This document shows, piece by piece, positions 10,359-22,468 of a stretch of 64,000 nt of DNA. The position numbers were made by a program, and so were the translations under genes. Location of the stretch: positions 124,001 to 188,000 of the forward strand of contig VJWM01000227.1 in the NCBI GenBank assembly GCA_010909165.1. The letters are read 5' to 3'. Position 1 is the first letter of the stretch. The number at the start of each line of letters is the position of its first letter. Origin of the DNA: Anthoceros angustus. Its lineage: Eukaryota; Streptophyta; Anthocerotopsida; Anthocerotales; Anthocerotaceae. The notes beneath the pieces were generated by a model. The model saw nothing but the letters and a program-made list of their open reading frames with translations. It made no database searches and was not told the origin of the DNA.

Positions 10359-11697
10359 TTCTAATATCTCTGTCACATTACGGCTAATTACGGCGAATTC
10401 AGTATTTCAATAAAACTTTACAACTTCACTAAAGCATTATATCTAAAAAAAGTAAGTGGTATACTTCTCTTTTGTTAAAGTAGAAGTAAATACAACCGTT
10501 TTGAAATCCACTATAGTATCTTTATTAAGCCGAGAGGATCTACCGTCACCTAAAAAGCTGGTCCAGGATATTATAGTACTAAAATATATTTTATTTCAAA
10601 ATTAATTATATATATCATTTAAATATTCAAAAGTTTTTAAGAACTAAATCGAAGTGCGATGTTAATTTGTAACAATGTAACGCATGGATAAACTTAAAGA
10701 TCCTGCTTAAGATCAAATTTGGTCTGCTTACCTATTCTGAACAGAAAAAACACGATGCATAAAATCGAGATAAAACAGAATATTCAAATGGGACCGAATG
10801 GAGCATCCTAGAGGAATCCCCAAAGTGTGAAAGTGTGGGTGGATTCTTGACCTTGGTGTGTATGTATTTTTGGGTATCCGTAGATGCCATGCGAGAAGAC
10901 GAAAGTTGAAGGCGACAGACCTGACAGTCTGGGACGGACTGTCTGACCACGGGCTTCTCGCGAACCGGAACCAAACAGTCAACTCGTCGGGGGCTTGGGC
11001 TGACTGCCGTCTGCTGTTGGAGGAATGAAGGGCCACGAGAACCAACACCAAGTCCTGCACCATAAAAGGATGAATGCTCCGCCTTCCAATTCGCTTTCTG
11101 AGCTTCCTCTTCCTCGCACTCTCACATTCGCCTGGTCCTCACAAGCTTCCCAATTCACCGTAGTCGAAAATCTCCGCAGCCACTTGTTCCTTGTCTCAAC
11201 ACGCTGAGTTCACTCGAATTCGCGTGAACTCTGCATGCAGCTGGAACCGATCGCATCGCCTGGCAGCGGAACAGGTGAGACAAAATGGGAGTCGTGAAAT
11301 GAAGAATCGTAAATATGCATCGTTTAGAGGAATATGGACTGGTGAATTGGAAATGGATCGTGAGAAGTCGTTAGGAGCTGTGGTGGTTTGCTAGACAGTG
11401 AGACGAAGCCGACGGATACTATGTGAGATTCTAGAGAACTGTTTGATGTGAGATCGTAGCCAGATTTGCACATCAGACAAGGGGAGGATAGTAGAGCAAG
11501 ATTGAGTCAAGAACGTTCTGTGATGAGCAGGCTCTGACACAACAGTGGCTAAACAGTAGTGCGATCTTGGATCGGATGGATCCGGTGCACAAGTTTCTGA
11601 CGAGGTTGCTGCTTCGTTGTACGATTGTAGCAGGGCTCCGGTGACAGCTTGCGGGCCAGTTGCAGCTTGCGGCCTCTCCTTCACAAGTAGCTCAAGA
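10359..11697. other. Intergenic region upstream of the NIP aquaporin gene
   Basis: AT-rich to about 10720, then mixed. A purine/pyrimidine-balanced stretch at 11020-11290 resembles a plant 5' leader, and caggtgag at 11270 could be a 5'-UTR splice donor, but this is weak. I see no coding gene. Confidence 0.35.
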
Positions 11698-12880
11698 ATG
11701 ACGTCTGCAATGACTGTGCACGAAGACGCCATGGAGGAGGCCCGTGGCTCCGGCTGCATCCCTAGGTCCAGCAGTCCCCGAATCACGCTGATGCAGAAGG
11801 TAGACCTGGAGCCTGCATTAGCGTAATAGTTTATTCTGCATGGGACTGTTCAGCACATGGGATTTGTCTGGGCTTGGATTGACCTGGATGCTGGTGATCT
11901 TTTTGTGTCTGGCCAGCTTGGGGCAGAGGCACTTGGCACCTTCTTTCTTGTCTTCGCTGGATGTGGGGCAGAGGTGGTGAATAAGAAGACTGGAGGACAG
12001 GTCACTCATGTTGGCATATCCCTGACCTGGGGATCTGTGGTTGTGGCTCTGGTGTATGCGCTGGGGCACATATCAGGGTGTCATGTCAACCCTGCTGTCT
12101 CCATTGCCTTGGCCTCTGTGAGCAAGTTTCAGTGGGCCCTGGTGAGATCACGGCCTCCAGTCTTTCAAAGTCACGTAGAATAGCATTCCTTGGGAGCTGT
12201 GTTCCTCTAACCTATTTTTTCCTTGAAATTTGGCAGGTGCCTGGCTACATCCTGGCGCAGTGCTTGGGCTCCATTTGTGCTGCATTTGCACTCCGGCTCT
12301 CTGTTGGCTCCTATTACAACCTCGGCGCAGCATATCCTATTGGATCCGATGCGGAGGCCCTAGCCATGGAGGCCATCATCACCTTCATCCTCATGTTTGT
12401 GATCATGAGTGTTTGCACTGATGAGAAGGCGGTAGGTGCCACCCTCTTGATTCCTGCCACTCACAACCAGCTGTCCTGTGACAAAAAGCATACCCCCACA
12501 CTTCCACATTTCTGACCTCTCAAGGACCTGCCTGAAGCAGGTTCCACAACTCGGAGGAGCTGCAATTGGAGCGATCGTCACGGCCAATGCACTGATCGCT
12601 ACGTGAGTACCCATCTGCCTCACATGCCTCCTACTTCAGAATGGTGCTGAACGCAAAGCTGAAATTGATGTGGTGGTGTTGTAATTTGCACAGTCCTATC
12701 AGCGGAGCATCCATGAACCCGGCAAGATCTCTGGGGCCCGCCCTGGCATCAAGCTTTTACAAAGGCTTCTGGGTGTACATCATAGGCCCTACCCTCGGTG
12801 CTCTGGCAGGCGCTTGGGCTTACCAACTGCTCCGCATCCACCCCGACACAGAGGCCAGCGAGCCCAAGGGAAAATTCTGA
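11698..12880 (+). CDS. NIP-type aquaporin (major intrinsic protein), copy 1
   Basis: Five exons, 11698-11799, 11917-12141, 12237-12431, 12541-12602 and 12694-12880, with GT/AG borders and intron phases 0, 0, 0, 2, give a 256-residue protein. Exon 1 encodes a short N-terminus ending LMQK, joining LGAEALGTFFLVFAGCG. Both pore motifs are intact: GHISGCHVNPAVS in loop B and SGASMNPARSLGP in loop E, and six hydrophobic segments are visible. TWG before the first NPA box and the sequence GAWAYQLLR after helix 6 fit the nodulin-26-like group, which moves water, glycerol or metalloids across plasma and endomembranes. Substrate cannot be set from this alone. An upstream Met at 11617 is open in frame, but the shorter start fits family length. 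Confidence 0.88.
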
Positions 12881-13256
12881 AGCCAGCCCAGCTTGGTTGA
12901 GGTCGAGTAATTTTATCGGGACCACAGTTTTGTATAAATTAGAGCCTCCATTCTTGTAAATCATAATCATATCAACTAGGTACCTAGATATATAAATCCC
13001 TCGTAACAGACAGTGGCAGAGGCTTCCATACATGTAATCCGACTTATCTGATTAGCTGGCCACGTCCGCCATGCAAGGAAACACTAGAACCAGGACTCGC
13101 CAGTTCAGCACCGCCAGTCCTGAGTCCACTTGTTCCCCACGCTCTTCAAATCAAACCCGCACAGATTACAGTGTCTACAAACCACATCCTCGTGTGCTGC
13201 GCAGGAAGGAAGCCTGAATTTCATTCTTTTCACCTTGCTGCACGTACGTAACTGCG

Positions 13257-14382
13257 ATGGCAGACGAGCAACAAAGCCGACCTGAGACGTATGGAGACGT
13301 ATTCGGCCAGCAAGTCGGGGCCGATCTTGCCAACAAGCCGATCGTTCGGGAAGATGCTGCCGCGATGCAAAGCGCTGAGGGACAAGTAGGATCCGCTCCA
13401 GCGCCTGGTCGTGGACAATCTGCAAGCCTGAATTCTTGAAGCTGAACGGTGAGTTGATCGAGAGGTTTTTGCAACCACGGTGCGCAGGTTTTTGGAGTGA
13501 CGCAGAAAGGCGGGGCGGCGGCGATGATGCAGTCGGCAGCAGATCGGAGTATTCAACGAGGCGTATTGAGCCCTGACACGCCTTCCATGGTGGAGCCGCC
13601 TGGAATGCAGGTTGTGGTGGAGGCGACACCCGAAGGCCAGATCGTGGAAACCGAGTATGTCCAAGGCTCGCCTGTGGTTTCAGGTGTGGTGGCTGTGGAG
13701 CCGGCCAACCCGGCAGGTCCTCAACCCGGCGACAACGTTGAGGTGGAGTTGACGTACACGGAGACGACCACCGATGTTTACACTACAACATCTCCCATGG
13801 ATACCACAGAGCAGGAAGATGATGGACGGCCGCAGCCTGAGACCATAGGACAGGTGAACCTGTTGCATATTCTTGCCGAGAACGTGCTCTGGTTGTGACT
13901 GTCACAGTCTTGCCGAGGAGAGGCTAGAATTTTCCTTTGATACCGTTTTACCCTGGCAGGCGTTGGAGACAGCTGCGATTATGAGAGACGACAAGGAAGT
14001 GACGGAAGCTGACGCCAGAGCAGTTGAGAGCGCCGAGGCGCATGCCGCTGGAGGACATGTGTCGGCAACCGGCCCTGCCGCACTCACTCGGGCCAATGTT
14101 GGAAAAGCTGTGCTGCGCGACGTTCTGCTTGTGCGTCTCGTGAGAGCTTGTACTCATGTCTGTCACAGTTTCACGCTTCATGAAGCGCTGCCTAACGTTT
14201 CATCATTTTCCTTCCAGGACGCCACGGACAGAATGCCTCAAGATAAGGTGGTGACGAGGGAAGATGCAGCGGCAGTTGCGAGCGCAGAGGCGAGGGCTAA
14301 CAAGGGGCGCATCGAGCCTCACGGAGTGGCCGCGTCTATGCAGTCTGCAGCCGATTACAATGCTGCCATAGGAGCAGTCTGA
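13257..14382 (+). CDS. SMP-family LEA protein (seed maturation protein domain)
   Basis: Four exons, 13257-13385, 13488-13853, 13960-14130 and 14218-14382, all phase 0, give 276 residues. Three SMP-type modules are visible: PETYGDVFGQQVG with EDAAAMQSAEGQ then TQKGGAAAMMQSAAD; PETIGQALETAA with EADARAVESAEAHAAGG and GPAALTRANVGKA; and KVVTREDAAAVASAEARANKG with GVAASMQSAADYN. These Ala/Gln-rich repeats define the group also called LEA_5/D-34 by some authors, which accumulates in drying seeds or spores and is thought to protect cell contents. The linker is Pro/Glu/Thr-rich and acidic. The 14131 donor is GTGCGT, slightly unusual; the other junctions are standard. Confidence 0.88.
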
Positions 14383-14533
14383 GGCGGATGCATCGGCGCA
14401 GCATGTTGTGGATAGACAGGCTAGTGTGAACTGGATCGGTTGTGGTATCATGTACAGTGTATACATAGTACATAAAGAGTGGCTCATGCTGAACAAAATT
14501 CCTTGCCAGAAGCAAACCACTTTGCAATTGGCT

Positions 14534-16721
14534 TCAGGATTCGGGTGCCTCCGCGGACGCTTTCTCTGCCGCCTGCCATCTTCTCAAGTATTCCTTATAC
14601 TCTACTCCACTTCTTCGCCTGACCTGTTTTGCACCATCGAACAACCGATCAGTACAAGTGCTGGTTGGTGGAAGCTGAGGTACATTTGCTCCAGCGGATA
14701 TCAACTTTGATGACTGTAGAAGATTTACCCGTGAGCGGAGCGATTTTTTCCGTGTTCCCTTCTCGGACTCCGTTGTAAACTTTTGCCTTTCGGCCTGCAG
14801 GTCACAGCAACAAAATGGAATGAATGACGAGTAAGAGCGGACGCCGAAACGTGAAAGGAAGTGAAGATAAGAGACGTACCCCGTGCGCATCCTCTTCACC
14901 CATTGAGAGGATCGATAAATGCTTGACGAAGTCGCTGTCTATGATGCCCATGTTTTCGTGGGGTGGCCCGTTCGCGCATGCCCCAAACTTCACGTCGAGT
15001 CCCCATCCCAGCACTAAGTCGTTCTACAAAAAAGAAATGTTAAGGGCAGAAACAAGTAAGAACAGGAGCCTCATCCAACGCACTTCCAACTTTTCAATGC
15101 TCCGCACATACAGTAATTCTCAAAGGTTTACTTTCATCCGGAAGGAATCAAACCAAGCAACCCATATTCCTTCTGCATCATATGTAGGTACCTGAATCAT
15201 ATGCCAAACACATCTCCACGCTCTCCTCGAAAACACTGGAGCCATGCCCTCCACAAACCTGAAGACAAAACTAGGTGAGGGGTTTGGTAAGCGCACGTTT
15301 TGGGTAAGACTGGCCTGTGGCATTAGTCGGTGTTGAAGGAAGCGTACCCGGCACAAGGAATTTCTGTGGATCCATCCCTGCACATTGTGATGTTCTTGTA
15401 CTTAGCTGGGACGAGTGTGTTTATTCTCCTGTGCATCTCACTGCCGTTAATGAGCACTGTAAGGAGATGGTGCACATTCTGGTCCAGACTCAGTGCCGGC
15501 TGAGATATCTCCAAACCATGCTTCCTCATCACTTCCACGTACCTGTAAATCCGGTAGCGTCAAGATGCAGCAGGCCTAGGCCGAAGCATTCTTCACTACA
15601 GTCCTAACCTCAGAGCCTCGTACCTGACAGGATTCAGATGCTCCAGATCCAAGTCTTCATCCCAGAGGAAGATGTAGTCATATGGTTCCAGCAAGCTTGG
15701 ATGCAGAAACCGCTTTGCATACCACCTGCCGATACAGCGGCAAACTAAGCCTCGCCTCCCAGCGCTCAAACAAGACTCGGCAACCAAATTCAAATTCTTG
15801 CTTTACTAAGATTACCATTTCCCTTGCGCAGGGACCTGGATGTGGATAGCTCGTCTGCTCCATTCGAACTGCTTCCACTCTTTGCAGGAAGACTCGTCGT
15901 AGTGGAACAGCACAAGGGTGAAGTTCTCTGCAGGGAACTGCCGCTCTCACCATCAAATCCCACCCCGAAACATTCCCCCACCTCAACAGCTTGATTCACG
16001 AGCAGAGCAAAAGTGGCACCTTACCTTCTGAATCATCCTGTCGACATTGGCCATGTGGTGCATCCCAATAGGCATTGCCAGCAGATTCCTAGGCTGCCCA
16101 GCTTCTATAAGATCCTAACCAGCCCAAACGAACAAATTTGAAACCATCGACGTCAGCAAATGTCTAAATCCCTTCATCCAAGGACACTGAGCTGTATAAA
16201 CCGCGCTGCATCCACCACACCCACCTCATCCGGCTTCCCCCAGATTCTGCGAGGATACAGGTCAGAGCTTGTCTGCACCATCTGCCTCGGAATTCGCTGC
16301 ACATCGTCATCAAATTCCAAGCCCCCCTTCCATCGCAGCAGCTGGGCCCCCAAACTCTGGATAGAACTCCTAAGCCCTTCATTCTCCTGCTCCAGCTGCC
16401 GAGCCCTTCCCCTCAGCTGCTCCAACTCCCCAGCCTCCCGCCCAGGCCCAGCATTTTCGCCCGCACATTTCCCGCCTTGCAGCAGCTGAAGTCGATTCGA
16501 CACCTGCCCCTGCAAGCCACAATCTGAATGTCATCCGGATACTTCCCCTAAACCCTCTACCAATCCCAGCAGCAAATGCAGCAAACAGCGTGGACACAAA
16601 CCGATCTGCTCAGCATCAAGCCGCTGTCCAAGAGAGTAGCCGATATCAGCACCACCCACAACAAGCACCATTTCTTCTGAGAAGGCGGAATCTGAAAGCA
16701 ATTCACAATCACGCCCTCCAT
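14534..16721 (-). CDS. DUF707 membrane protein, paralogue A
   Basis: Nine exons on the minus strand: 16602-16721, 16225-16509, 16025-16114, 15816-15937, 15624-15725, 15348-15542, 15192-15258, 14880-15023 and 14534-14794. They sum to 1,386 bases, 461 residues. Exon 1 encodes a single N-terminal membrane anchor (QKKWCLLWVVLISATLL), exon 2 a coiled coil ending DLYPRRIWGKPDE. The conserved core follows: LLAMPIG, LVLFHYDES, WYAKRFLHP, YDYIFLWDEDLDL, FVEGMAPVFSRRAW, NDLVLGWGLD and ENMGIIDSDFV. This is the plant DUF707 family, annotated misleadingly as 'lysine-ketoglutarate reductase trans-splicing related'. The type II topology and the WDEDL acidic motif suggest a Golgi glycosyltransferase-like fold, but the function is unproven. 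Two related genes lie at 50.4-55.1 kb. Confidence 0.88.
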
Positions 16722-16929
16722 GCTCGCAGAATGTCCTGGGCAGGCTTCTTGTGCGTTCAAACTTCCAAAATTCCTCCCCGCTGGCGCTGTCGGGCCAAGC
16801 CCAAGGCTCGAGGCATCCAACGTTGAAAAGCCATGGTGCATCGAATTGTTGGCTGCAGCAGCCGTTGTCAGTTTCCAATCATGACAGCTTTTCAATAAAT
16901 AAGCAGCTGCTACACTGCACATTTGACTA

Positions 16930-17900
16930 CTCTATACGTACTTTCCGACCGACGAGCGTCCAGTATTCGTACAGGCGTCACGCCCCAGTGGAACCACCAA
17001 CCTTTCGATCCCACGACCGAGAAGCATCTAGAGCTCATAGGTACATGGTATACATACATCCGAATAATTATTATATTGATATTAACTTTTATTAATAATA
17101 TATAATTAATCATTATATATTATAGGTCTAAACACAAAATAGTTTAAACATCAAAGTAGTCTGAATATAATTAACCTGAACTTATACATATACATTAGTT
17201 CTTACACTAATTAACGATGGTAAGATAATCTTAAAATATTATTACAATTAACTAAAAATACAAGCACTTAGAATCATATCATACCGTACCATTCTGATCT
17301 ACCATATGCCTAATCAACACTAATCCTTGTTTAAACAACATAGATGTTTAAATTTACTACTAATAAATTTTTGAATAAAATTAAATAAATAATTTAATTA
17401 ATTTATGTTCATCAACCTCCTTTTCACCATAGAAACATAGTAGCGTCAATCTCAAAATAGAGTGGGGCACAAGATGAAAATGGCATACATACTTGGATCA
17501 AGTGAAACAATCGACGACCAACCAGCCCACTCGCTTCATCCACACACGACCACCTCAGAGCCAAAGCTACCATAGCCGGATACGGCCAGGTGGCGAGAAC
17601 CCTAGGAGGTAAGGGTATTCTGGATTATAAGTCAGCTGAAATAATGGATAGGATAAATAGTTTAGGACAGTTAGATACGGTTAATGCCCAGTTTTACATT
17701 GACAAAAGGGGAAAGAAATGCAACTGACCCCAACTAACCCCCGGTAGAAAACTGAAACCAACTGCTAGAATAGCGAAACCAAGTAAAAGGTAGTTTAACG
17801 AGGGTAGCACAGCCTTCTTGGCCTACACCCTGCCCGTGTATTTGTACCCAATCATGAAAGCGAACAATACAGTCCATTTTCCCTGGAACATTGAGACCTG
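16930..17900. other. AT-rich gap before the transposon block
   Basis: No coding signal. 17060-17410 is strongly AT-rich. The part from about 17440 to 17925 should contain the 5' LTR of the gypsy element whose primer site is at 17926, but I could not find a matching second LTR to fix its borders. Confidence 0.4.
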
Positions 17901-17925
17901 AGCTGGCGCAGCTTCGTAGCATCTT

Positions 17926-17937
17926 TGGTATCGGAGC
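17926..17937 (+). other. Primer-binding site of a gypsy-type retrotransposon
   Basis: tggtatcggagc matches the usual plant tRNA-iMet primer site tggtatcagagc at 11 of 12 positions. It lies about 420 bp upstream of the first gag coding sequence and in the same orientation, as expected for minus-strand priming. The mismatch (A to G) may be mutation or sequencing error. Confidence 0.5.
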
Positions 17938-18136
17938 CTGGTTTGTGACCGTCTGCGATCTGAAGGTAGAGACAGGCAAATCGGATTCCAGTGGGACGTA
18001 GCTACGAGAGGGCGCGCCGGGCGAGCGGGTGGAGACACGTGCTAGCAATAGATCAAAATCCACCTGGGGAGATCAAGCGGGGGAAAACAGTGAGGCTCGG
18101 AAAGGAACATAGGTTGGGTCTGGATCCTTGACCTCT

Positions 18137-19853
18137 CGAATTCCAGCCACACCTTCCTGTGGACCACTCTTGCTAGGAAGGGATTTGTAGACGGATTGGA
18201 GGGGACCCTGCATTGGCAACATCGGCGCCATCGCTCCAGTCAGCGTCAACGACTTCTAAGAAGCTGACATCCCAAAAAAATCCAACATAATCCCTTAGCG
18301 AAGGCACAGCATGAGTGATCGCGTCCTCCCTGCCGAGAGGCGGAGGAGCTGGTATAGGAGTGGCACCTCGACATTTTTCAGGCAGTATGGACCTTTGACA
18401 GCGTTGCGCTAGTCCGGGAATACGCCCGGAAGATGTTGGCTGCAGCCACCAAGGCTGTCCGCTCTAAGAGCTTGCGGAAGGACCCGAGGAGGTGGACTGT
18501 GGAGGTCCTTAGAGCGGTCTACTATCGCCCAGCAAAGGAAGTAGGGGGCATAGTGTCGGAGCCCCTGAAGGTGAAAGGGAAGGTGGAAGCCGCCAATGTG
18601 GCAATCTTGAGGCCGGAGACGCAGTGGTCCTCCAACGGATGGCTCATGTCGGACCTGCTGGACCGACGAGTGAGGGCAGTGGCAAAAATTATCGTCCACT
18701 GGAATATGCTCACCAAGGTAGATCACCTTGGTGACAATCTGTTGGTCTTCTTGCATGCCCTTCAGCGAGGCAAGAGGGCAGATTGGGGGCGAACTGACAA
18801 GGCGATCTTGAGTGCTAGTGATGAAGACCGTCCATCCCAAGGGATTGGAGATCGGGTACGTCGCCGGGCACAACCCCGCGATCCTGAAGCTGCAGACGTA
18901 CACACCGACTACACCTCTGAACCGGTGGTGCGGCGGCGTGGGCGACCGAGAAAACGAGAAAACCCGGTTGACATCCCACAGCAAGCTGCACACTTGACAT
19001 TTGAAGGGCTGGATGAGAGAGGTGCCGAGGGAGTTGCACGGGAGAAGGCCTTGCGACAAGTTGAAGAGAAGACGGTCAGTGTTGAACGTACCTGCGACGA
19101 GTTACGCTCGTCCTTGTTTCGCAAAGACCAACAGCTGGTAAAGGTGGAATGGGCTGTCGAACGGATCGAAGCCCAAGTGGGGGAGGGTCAGACCCGGCTG
19201 GAGAGGCAGCTGGAGGGTGTGCTTCAGACGTTGGAGCAATCAACACCCCCTAGGCGCTCACCAACCCACACCTCCAGATGTGGTGCCAACCAAGCCTGTG
19301 CAGTCAAGGGAAGGCACTCAACTCTCTACACCACTAGTTGGTACAGCGCCGGGAGGAAATTCAAACAAAAAAAGGGAAGGAGAAAGACAATACCCATCAA
19401 ACTTTTGTGAACGTGAGTTGAATTTGGAGGACGAAGAGCAGCTGAAGAAGCTTGTCGTGGAGCTCCAACCTGGCAAAGAAGACAACAAGGACACAAAAGC
19501 CATCGTAAGACGTCTGCAAATGATGAGTGCGAACAGGAACATCGGCGAAATCAAGCGAGAGTGCAGGGGAGAAGAATACCCATTCAAACCGAAACCCCAA
19601 TTAGACAAGGAATTGCAACGCAAGATCAAAACCACGACGTTCGATGGGAGTGCGAAGGACGCCCAAAGTGTACATAATTGGTTAGACAAGCTTGACAAGT
19701 ACCTTGCTGCATCTGACAAAGATGATTTGCAGAAGATCCAGTTTTGTGTGATGTCTCTAGAAGGATTCGCCTACCGGTGGTGCAAAAAGCAGGTCGACCT
19801 GGGCATGGAAGCCCCGGTGTATTCTTGGTCAGTCTTTTGACAACTTTTCTTGG
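18137..19853 (+). mobile_element. Gypsy element gag region, first copy
   Basis: Open frame from about 18361 encodes WHLDIF and YARKMLA, SLRKDPRRWTVEVLRAVY, HWNMLTKVDHLGDNLLVFLH, an AT-hook-like RRRGRPRKRE at about 18940, and a coiled coil. After a frame change near 19300 it encodes the gag core: ELNLEDEEQLKKLV, KIKTTTFDGS, WLDKLDKYLAAS and GFAYRWCKKQ, typical of the Ty3/gypsy retrotransposon gag domain. It ends at a stop at 19838 because the sequence then jumps back to the start of the unit. The N-terminal module also occurs, inverted and decayed, at 28657-29106. Confidence 0.75.
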
Positions 19854-21495
19854 AACAATTCCAGCCACACCTTCACATGGACCACTCTTGCTAGGAAGGG
19901 ATTTGTAGACGGATTGGAGGGGACCTGCATTGGCAACATCGGCGCCATCGCTCCGGTCGGCGTCAGCGACTTCTAAGAGGCGACATCCCAAAAATCCAAC
20001 ATAATCCCTTAGCGAAGGCACGGCGCGGTGATCGCGTCCTCCACGGAGAGGAGGCTGGTATAGGAGTGGCACCTCGACATTTTCGGTATGGACCTTTGGC
20101 GTTGCGCTAGTCCGGAATACGCCCGGAAGATGTTGGTTACCACCAATTTGTCGCTCTAAGAGCTTGCGGAAGGACAGGAGGTGGGCATGGAGGTCCTTAG
20201 AGCGGTCTACTATCGCCCGACAAAGTAGGGGCATAGTGTGAGCCCCTGAAGGTGAAAGGGAAGGTGGAAGCCGCCAATGTGGCAATCTTGAGGCCGGAGG
20301 CCGCGGTGGTCCTCCAGCGGATGGCTCATGTCGGACTGGCGGACCCGTGAGTGAGGCGATGGCAAAATTATCGTCCGGAATATGCTCACCAGGTAGATCA
20401 CCTTGGTGACAATCTGTTGGTCTTCTTGCATGCCCTTGAGAGGCAAGAGGCGATTGAGGCCCGGCAAGCGATCTTGAGTGCTAGTGATGAAGACCGTCCA
20501 TCCCAAGGGATTGGAGATCGGGTGCGTCATGGGCACAACCCGCGATCGAAGGCGTACACGAGCTACACCTCTGAGCCGGTGGTGCGGCGTGGGCGGCCAG
20601 AAAGCGAGAAAACCGGTTGACATCCCAGCCATTGCACACTTGACATTTGAAGGTGGATGAGAGAGGTGCGAGGAGTTGCAGGAGAAGGCCTTGCGACAAG
20701 TTGAAGAGAAGGCGGTCGGTGTTGAGCGTACTGCGACGAGTTCGCTCGTCCTTGTTTATAAAGACCAACGGTGGTAAAGGTGGAATGGGTATCGAGCGGA
20801 TCGAAGCCAAGTGGGGAGGGTCGAGACCCGGTGGAGGCGGTGGAGGTGTGCTTGACGTTGGAGCAATCAACACCCCTAGGCTCACCAACCCACACCTCCG
20901 GATGTGGTGCCAACCAAGCTGTCTCGATCAGGAAGGCACTCAACTCTCTACACCACTAGTTGAGTGCAGTGGGGAGGAAATTCAAACAAAAAGGGAAGGA
21001 GAAAGACAATACCCATCAAACTTTTGTGAACGTGAGTTGAATTTGGAGGACGAAGAGCAGCTGAAGAAGCTTGTCGTGGAGCTCCAACCTGGCAAAGAAG
21101 ACAACAAGGACACAAAAGCCATCGTAAGACGTCTGCAAATGATGAGGTACGAACACTGGGAACATCAGCGAGGGAAATCAAACAGAGAGGTACAGGGAGA
21201 AGAATACCCATTCAAACCGAAACCCCAATTAGACAAGGAATTGCAACGCAAGATCAAAACCACGACGTTCGATGGGAGTCGAAGGGCGCCCAAAGTGTAC
21301 ATAATTGGTTAGACAAGCTTGACAAGTACCTTGCTGCATCTGACAAAGATGATTTGCAGAAGATCCAGTTTTGTGTGATGTCTCTAGAAGGATTCGCCTA
21401 CCGGTGGTGCAAAAAGCAGGTCGACCTGGGCATGGAAGCCCCGGTGTATTCTTGGTCAGTCTTTTGACAACTTTTCTTGGAACAATTCCAGCCAG
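19854..21495 (+). mobile_element. Gypsy element gag region, second (degraded) copy
   Basis: Direct repeat of 18137-19853. The junction sits on a shared aattccagcca. The second copy has dozens of small deletions and substitutions, mostly at CAG/CTG triplets and homopolymers in its first 1 kb, so no long frame survives there. From about 20990 it is almost identical to copy one and encodes the same gag core. It then continues into unique downstream gag sequence. Confidence 0.8.
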
Positions 21496-22468
21496 TGAAC
21501 CACTTTAAGGATTTATATCAGCAGTTTCGGAAGATCTTCTAACAAGGCACAATGCAAGAGTATTGTGACAAGTTTCTACAACTCACGCTAGACATGCCAA
21601 GGTTAGACGAGGAACAGAAGGTCGAAAAGTTCATCGACGTACTAAAGTTTGAAATGAGGGCTGATGTAAACCAAACAAATTCGGCTACCTTGATCAAGGC
21701 AATGAGGGCAGCCATTAACTATGGCACAAACAAATACAAACATCTCTCTTCTGCAGGGAATTCGATGATGAATTCGAATTCATCAACTGGCTGAGAGAGA
21801 CCGGGAAGTCCACTAGAGTAGGCAGCTTTGCCCCAACGATGCCTAAGAGTGGTCATGCCATCCACACAGCCGAGGTTAGTACCCCTGCTACGGCAGCTGC
21901 AATTTTTGAGAAAACTAATACACCAGAGAGTTACCTGAGCCACGTGCCCATCAAACTAGAAGTCAGTCTCGAAGGTGCTCGAGCCACAGCCTTGCTTGAC
22001 TCGGGTGCCAGTCATCATTATGTGTATAGAGCTGCCGCCGAAAAGGCTGGCCTGCAGATCCGATCTTCCGGACAAGTGTCCACAGTAGACACTGCCTTAG
22101 GAGAGCATGAAACCAACAAGGAAGAGTGGGCAGAAGTTGTTATCACCTTTCCAAGTGGTTTCGCTGAAACCTTCAAGCTGACTGTAATGCCCTCCCTTTG
22201 TCATGATCTCATCATAGGCAAACCCTGGCTAGCCAAACACACCAACAAGTTAGACATAGACTGGTTGTCCAATGTAGTCAGTCTCAGAATAGGTAGGGAC
22301 ATGTATGTCATGCAGGGGGGACGGTACCCTCCTGATAAGCAGTTGTTTGCAGTGTCCGCTTTTAATAAAGCAACTGCCTCTAGCAGATTCCTGTATATAG
22401 CGAAGCTAAAAAGAGTCATGCCCTTGGAAGGCACTCCTGAGTCCAAAGCTGCAGAAGCCAAGGCCGCC
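21496..22468 (+). mobile_element. Gypsy gag C-terminus and retropepsin
   Basis: 21552-21794 encodes the end of gag (MQEYCDKFLQLTLDMPRLDEE, cut by a stop). 21839 onward encodes an aspartic protease of the retropepsin type: ALLDSGASHHYVYRAA carries the DSG active site, and VMPSLCHDLIIGKPWL is the typical ILG-like flap end. No zinc knuckle remains between gag and protease. The element stops at about 22468, inside pol before reverse transcriptase, where antisense copia sequence begins. The apparent last 14 codons of the plus frame belong to copia. Confidence 0.8.

Noticed and set aside
1-10400. Insertion of organelle DNA (NUPT or NUMT)
   Set aside because: I looked for plastid or mitochondrial genes because of the photosynthesis theme, but the RIQ-like gene is a spliced nuclear gene with a transit peptide. 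No organelle gene is recognisable.
12142-12236. Retained-intron frame of the NIP gene as an alternative protein
   Set aside because: The intron has standard borders, and removing it restores the same phase as in NIP copy 2. Reading through gives stops.
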